This document shows, one piece after another, positions 63,771-64,000 of a DNA stretch of 64,000 bases; within the stretch, counting starts at the first letter, position 1; the number at the start of each line of letters is the position of its first letter. The stretch is from contig NZ_CP018192.1 of the NCBI RefSeq assembly GCF_001889525.1, forward strand, positions 1,933,493-1,997,492. Reading direction: 5' to 3'. The notes beneath the pieces were generated by a model. The model was not told the origin of the DNA. It saw nothing but the letters and a program-made list of their open reading frames with translations, and did no database searches. The DNA is from Granulibacter bethesdensis. GTDB lineage: Bacteria; Pseudomonadota; Alphaproteobacteria; Acetobacterales; Acetobacteraceae. The position numbers were made by a program, and so were the translations under genes.

Positions 63771-64000
63771 CAATCAGCCGTCTGTTGCTGCCTCTTTTCC
63801 TGTGTTGTCTCCTGATCGGGGTCATCTTCAAACTGGCTTTTGCACCAGAGGCAGCCCACGTGGGAGCCGAACTGGGCACTGTTGCCAAAACCCCCATCCC
63901 TGCCACCCCGCCCCTTCCCGCCTTTACGTCAGAGGAAGCAGTCAAAGTCATTCTTGCACGGCCCTTGTTCGCGCCACGGCGACGCCCGCTGCCAAGCTCA
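63767..64000 (+). CDS. Type II secretion GspC/GspN-like protein, N-terminal fragment
   Basis: The first 78 residues of a gene cut by the window edge. A transmembrane segment (SRLLLPLFLCCLLIGVIFKLAF, residues 4-25) is followed by a Pro-rich linker and EAVKVILARPLFAPRRRPLP, a block typical of GspC/GspN proteins. It overlaps the gspM stop by 4 bp, so it continues the operon. Which of the two families it is cannot be settled from the fragment. Confidence 0.7.
   Translation, partial: MTISRLLLPLFLCCLLIGVIFKLAFAPEAAHVGAELGTVAKTPIPATPPLPAFTSEEAVKVILARPLFAPRRRPLPSS

Noticed and set aside
1-64000. CRISPR arrays, tRNA and rRNA genes, insertion sequences
   Set aside because: No periodic spacer-repeat pattern, cloverleaf, rRNA signature or transposase was seen; the search was by eye.

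Overview
The window is a high-GC alphaproteobacterial chromosome segment, most likely from an acetic acid bacterium (Acetobacteraceae, Granulibacter/Gluconacetobacter-like). This is an inference from the set of proteins: NDUFA12, DUF2155, DUF4169, DUF3309, a B12-type ribonucleotide reductase C-terminal homologue, EmrAB, a BBP2-like porin and the proA-nadD-rsfS-rlmH-gpmI-envC-ctpA-rppH order. No rRNA, tRNA, CRISPR array or insertion sequence was recognised.

Layout. 1-9 kb: a forward housekeeping run covering proline synthesis (proA, cut by the window edge), NAD synthesis (nadD), ribosome silencing and modification (rsfS, rlmH), glycolysis (gpmI), cell-wall hydrolase control (EnvC-like), a carboxy-terminal protease (ctpA), RNA pyrophosphohydrolase (rppH), a sugar-nucleotide reductase and a YbaK-type deacylase. 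9-15 kb: small proteins (DUF4169, a 50-residue DUF3309 protein, a coiled-coil exported protein), mtnP, hemF and the emrAB efflux pair. 15-24.5 kb: a complete assimilatory nitrate system on the minus strand, in the order nasT, nasS, structured leader, nitrate transporter, nirB, nirD, nitrate reductase. The leader holds a near-textbook ANTAR dual-hairpin target for NasT. 24.5-26.7 kb: otsA/otsB trehalose synthesis. 26.7-33.8 kb: DUF2155, a small protein, MlaD, NDUFA12, a TSCPD protein related to ribonucleotide reductase, RidA, a DUF482 acyltransferase-like protein and an outer-membrane barrel. 34-38.4 kb: an EEP-family nuclease, an SDR, PPK2, then an AT-rich patch with a sulfotransferase-like gene and a structured intergenic DNA/RNA element.

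38.4-48.3 kb: a minus-strand operon that by protein names alone would be called urea degradation (urea carboxylase, allophanate hydrolase, two urea-amidolyase-associated proteins, ABC transporter). It is headed by a clear guanidine-I (ykkC) riboswitch, so it is best read as a guanidine import and assimilation operon. Upstream is a sigma-54 -24/-12 promoter whose predicted start falls on the base just before the aptamer, and an NtrC-like site about 150 bp farther up. Nitrogen limitation (sigma-54/NtrC) and substrate (riboswitch) therefore appear to be integrated, parallel to the NasST-controlled nitrate operon about 20 kb away.

48.5-57 kb: clpA, a GT4 glycosyltransferase, a heparinase II/III-like protein, rsmB and an ArnT/PMT-type glycosyltransferase. 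57.4-64 kb: a type II secretion operon (gspE, F, H, I, J, L, M and a truncated C/N-like gene) in which gspG and gspK are not present at their usual places.

The strongest observations are the guanidine riboswitch with its sigma-54/NtrC promoter, the ANTAR dual hairpin in front of the nitrate genes, the degenerate ribonucleotide-reductase relative, and the unexplained three-way-junction element in the AT-rich patch.
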